A DNA stretch of 21,037 nt from a virus. This document shows, one piece after another, positions 20,704-21,037 of this stretch; within the stretch, counting starts at the first letter, position 1; each line of letters opens with the position of its first letter. The notes beneath the pieces were generated by a model. That model saw only the letters and a list, made by a program, of their open reading frames with translations. It was not told the origin of the DNA and ran no database searches. A program made the translations under genes and the position numbers. The stretch lies in IMG/VR virus record IMGVR_UViG_3300025083_000268, positions 1 through 21,037 of that record; one strand, written 5' to 3'.

Positions 20704-21037
20704 TTAATAGTTGTAGTTGGTTTTGTTATAACCTGATCCTTGACCTTTTGCAAACCTGTTATTAGGTGCAAAAGATTGCTGGGGTCCTCTCGGCTTTCCA
20801 GCAGATGAACCAGTATTTGATGGTGTCAAGACAACATTGATAATTCCTGTGGGATTACCTTGTTCATCAAGATCATCAAATCCTGCTTGGTTGTACCATG
20901 TCTCTCCAATCTTTACACCTATTCTCCAGGTTTTACCCTCTGGTGATTTTGGATTTATTGGTGCAACAAAAGATGGTCGATTATCTCCTGCTTGTTTGTC
21001 GGCATTGTGCGTAAGTTTTATATATATCTTATCACTC
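20704..21037 (-). CDS. Beta-rich hypothetical protein, C-terminal part (cut by window edge)
   Basis: The last 110 residues are visible, in frame to a TAA at 20704-20706; the start lies beyond the window. The visible part begins SDKIYIKLTHNADKQAGDN and has alternating strands (KTWRIGVKIGETWYNQAGFD, then GIINVVLTPSNT). It finishes in a disordered Gly/Asn/Lys/Tyr tail (KPRGPQQSFAPNNRF ... SGYNKTNYNY) without the acidic end usual for single-stranded DNA-binding proteins. The beta-rich domain followed by a low-complexity tail recalls small DNA-binding proteins of phage replication modules, but I recognise no family. It is the first visible gene of the minus-strand block. Confidence 0.6.
   Translation of the reverse strand, partial: SDKIYIKLTHNADKQAGDNRPSFVAPINPKSPEGKTWRIGVKIGETWYNQAGFDDLDEQGNPTGIINVVLTPSNTGSSAGKPRGPQQSFAPNNRFAKGQGSGYNKTNYNY

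Noticed and set aside
20658-20708. 16-codon plus-strand frame in the gap on the minus-strand side
   Set aside because: Too short, no ribosome site and on the wrong strand for the block.
1-21037. tRNA genes, CRISPR arrays, insertion sequences, integrase or attachment sites
   Set aside because: There is hardly any non-coding space, no cloverleaf or spaced repeat was found, and no recombinase motif is present in the window.

Overview
The window is a block of a tailed-phage genome: AT-rich, with almost no non-coding DNA (the longest gene-free stretch is about 115 bases). The virion genes follow the T7/podovirus order: end of the major capsid protein, a small structural protein, tail tubular proteins A (gp11-like) and B (gp12-like), a gp13-position GNAT-like protein, gp14-, gp15- and gp16-like internal virion proteins, and a tail fibre with a T7 gp17-type N-terminus. 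The AT-rich codon use, the tail proteins with LamG, SPRY and 'PDWVW' repeats, and the set of tiny basic proteins recall marine podoviruses, most of all those infecting SAR11 (pelagiphages). The host assignment is inference from family resemblance; no search was run.

Layout. (1) 1-12591, plus strand: capsid end, decoration-like protein, a strong terminator at the position of T7 T-phi, then the tail and internal-core genes in one tightly packed operon, ending with the main fibre. (2) 12595-15589: an accessory tail and receptor-recognition cluster of three genes (a possible fibre-assembly protein, a LamG+SPRY protein, and a three-repeat protein that looks like its detached C-terminal part). (3) 15591-17185: a lysis-type cassette with a secreted Cys-containing small protein, a one-TM coiled-coil protein, a mini PD-(D/E)XK-like protein, an M15 peptidase endolysin and a two-TM holin candidate. 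(4) 17182-19394: about eleven tiny genes, most of them Lys/Arg-rich and several below usual length cut-offs. They include DUF6321-like and DUF5872-like proteins, a Cys-rich zinc-binding-like protein and a 29-residue membrane peptide. (5) 19384-21037, minus strand: a convergent early/replication-type block with a protein that carries only the DnaA DNA-binding domain, a 54-residue basic coiled-coil protein overlapping its upstream gene out of frame, an 84-residue protein, a DUF6378-like protein, and the end of a further gene cut by the window edge.

The plus-strand genes are linked by ten TAATG (1-base) and three ATGA (4-base) stop/start overlaps, which suggests expression by translational coupling along long polycistronic messages. 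The two blocks collide tail to tail with an 11-base overlap. The points most worth following up are the DnaA domain IV-only protein, the cassette of tiny basic proteins, the two domains inserted in the tail nozzle protein, the split tail protein, the terminator whose U-tract touches a start codon, and the dual-coding overlap on the minus strand.
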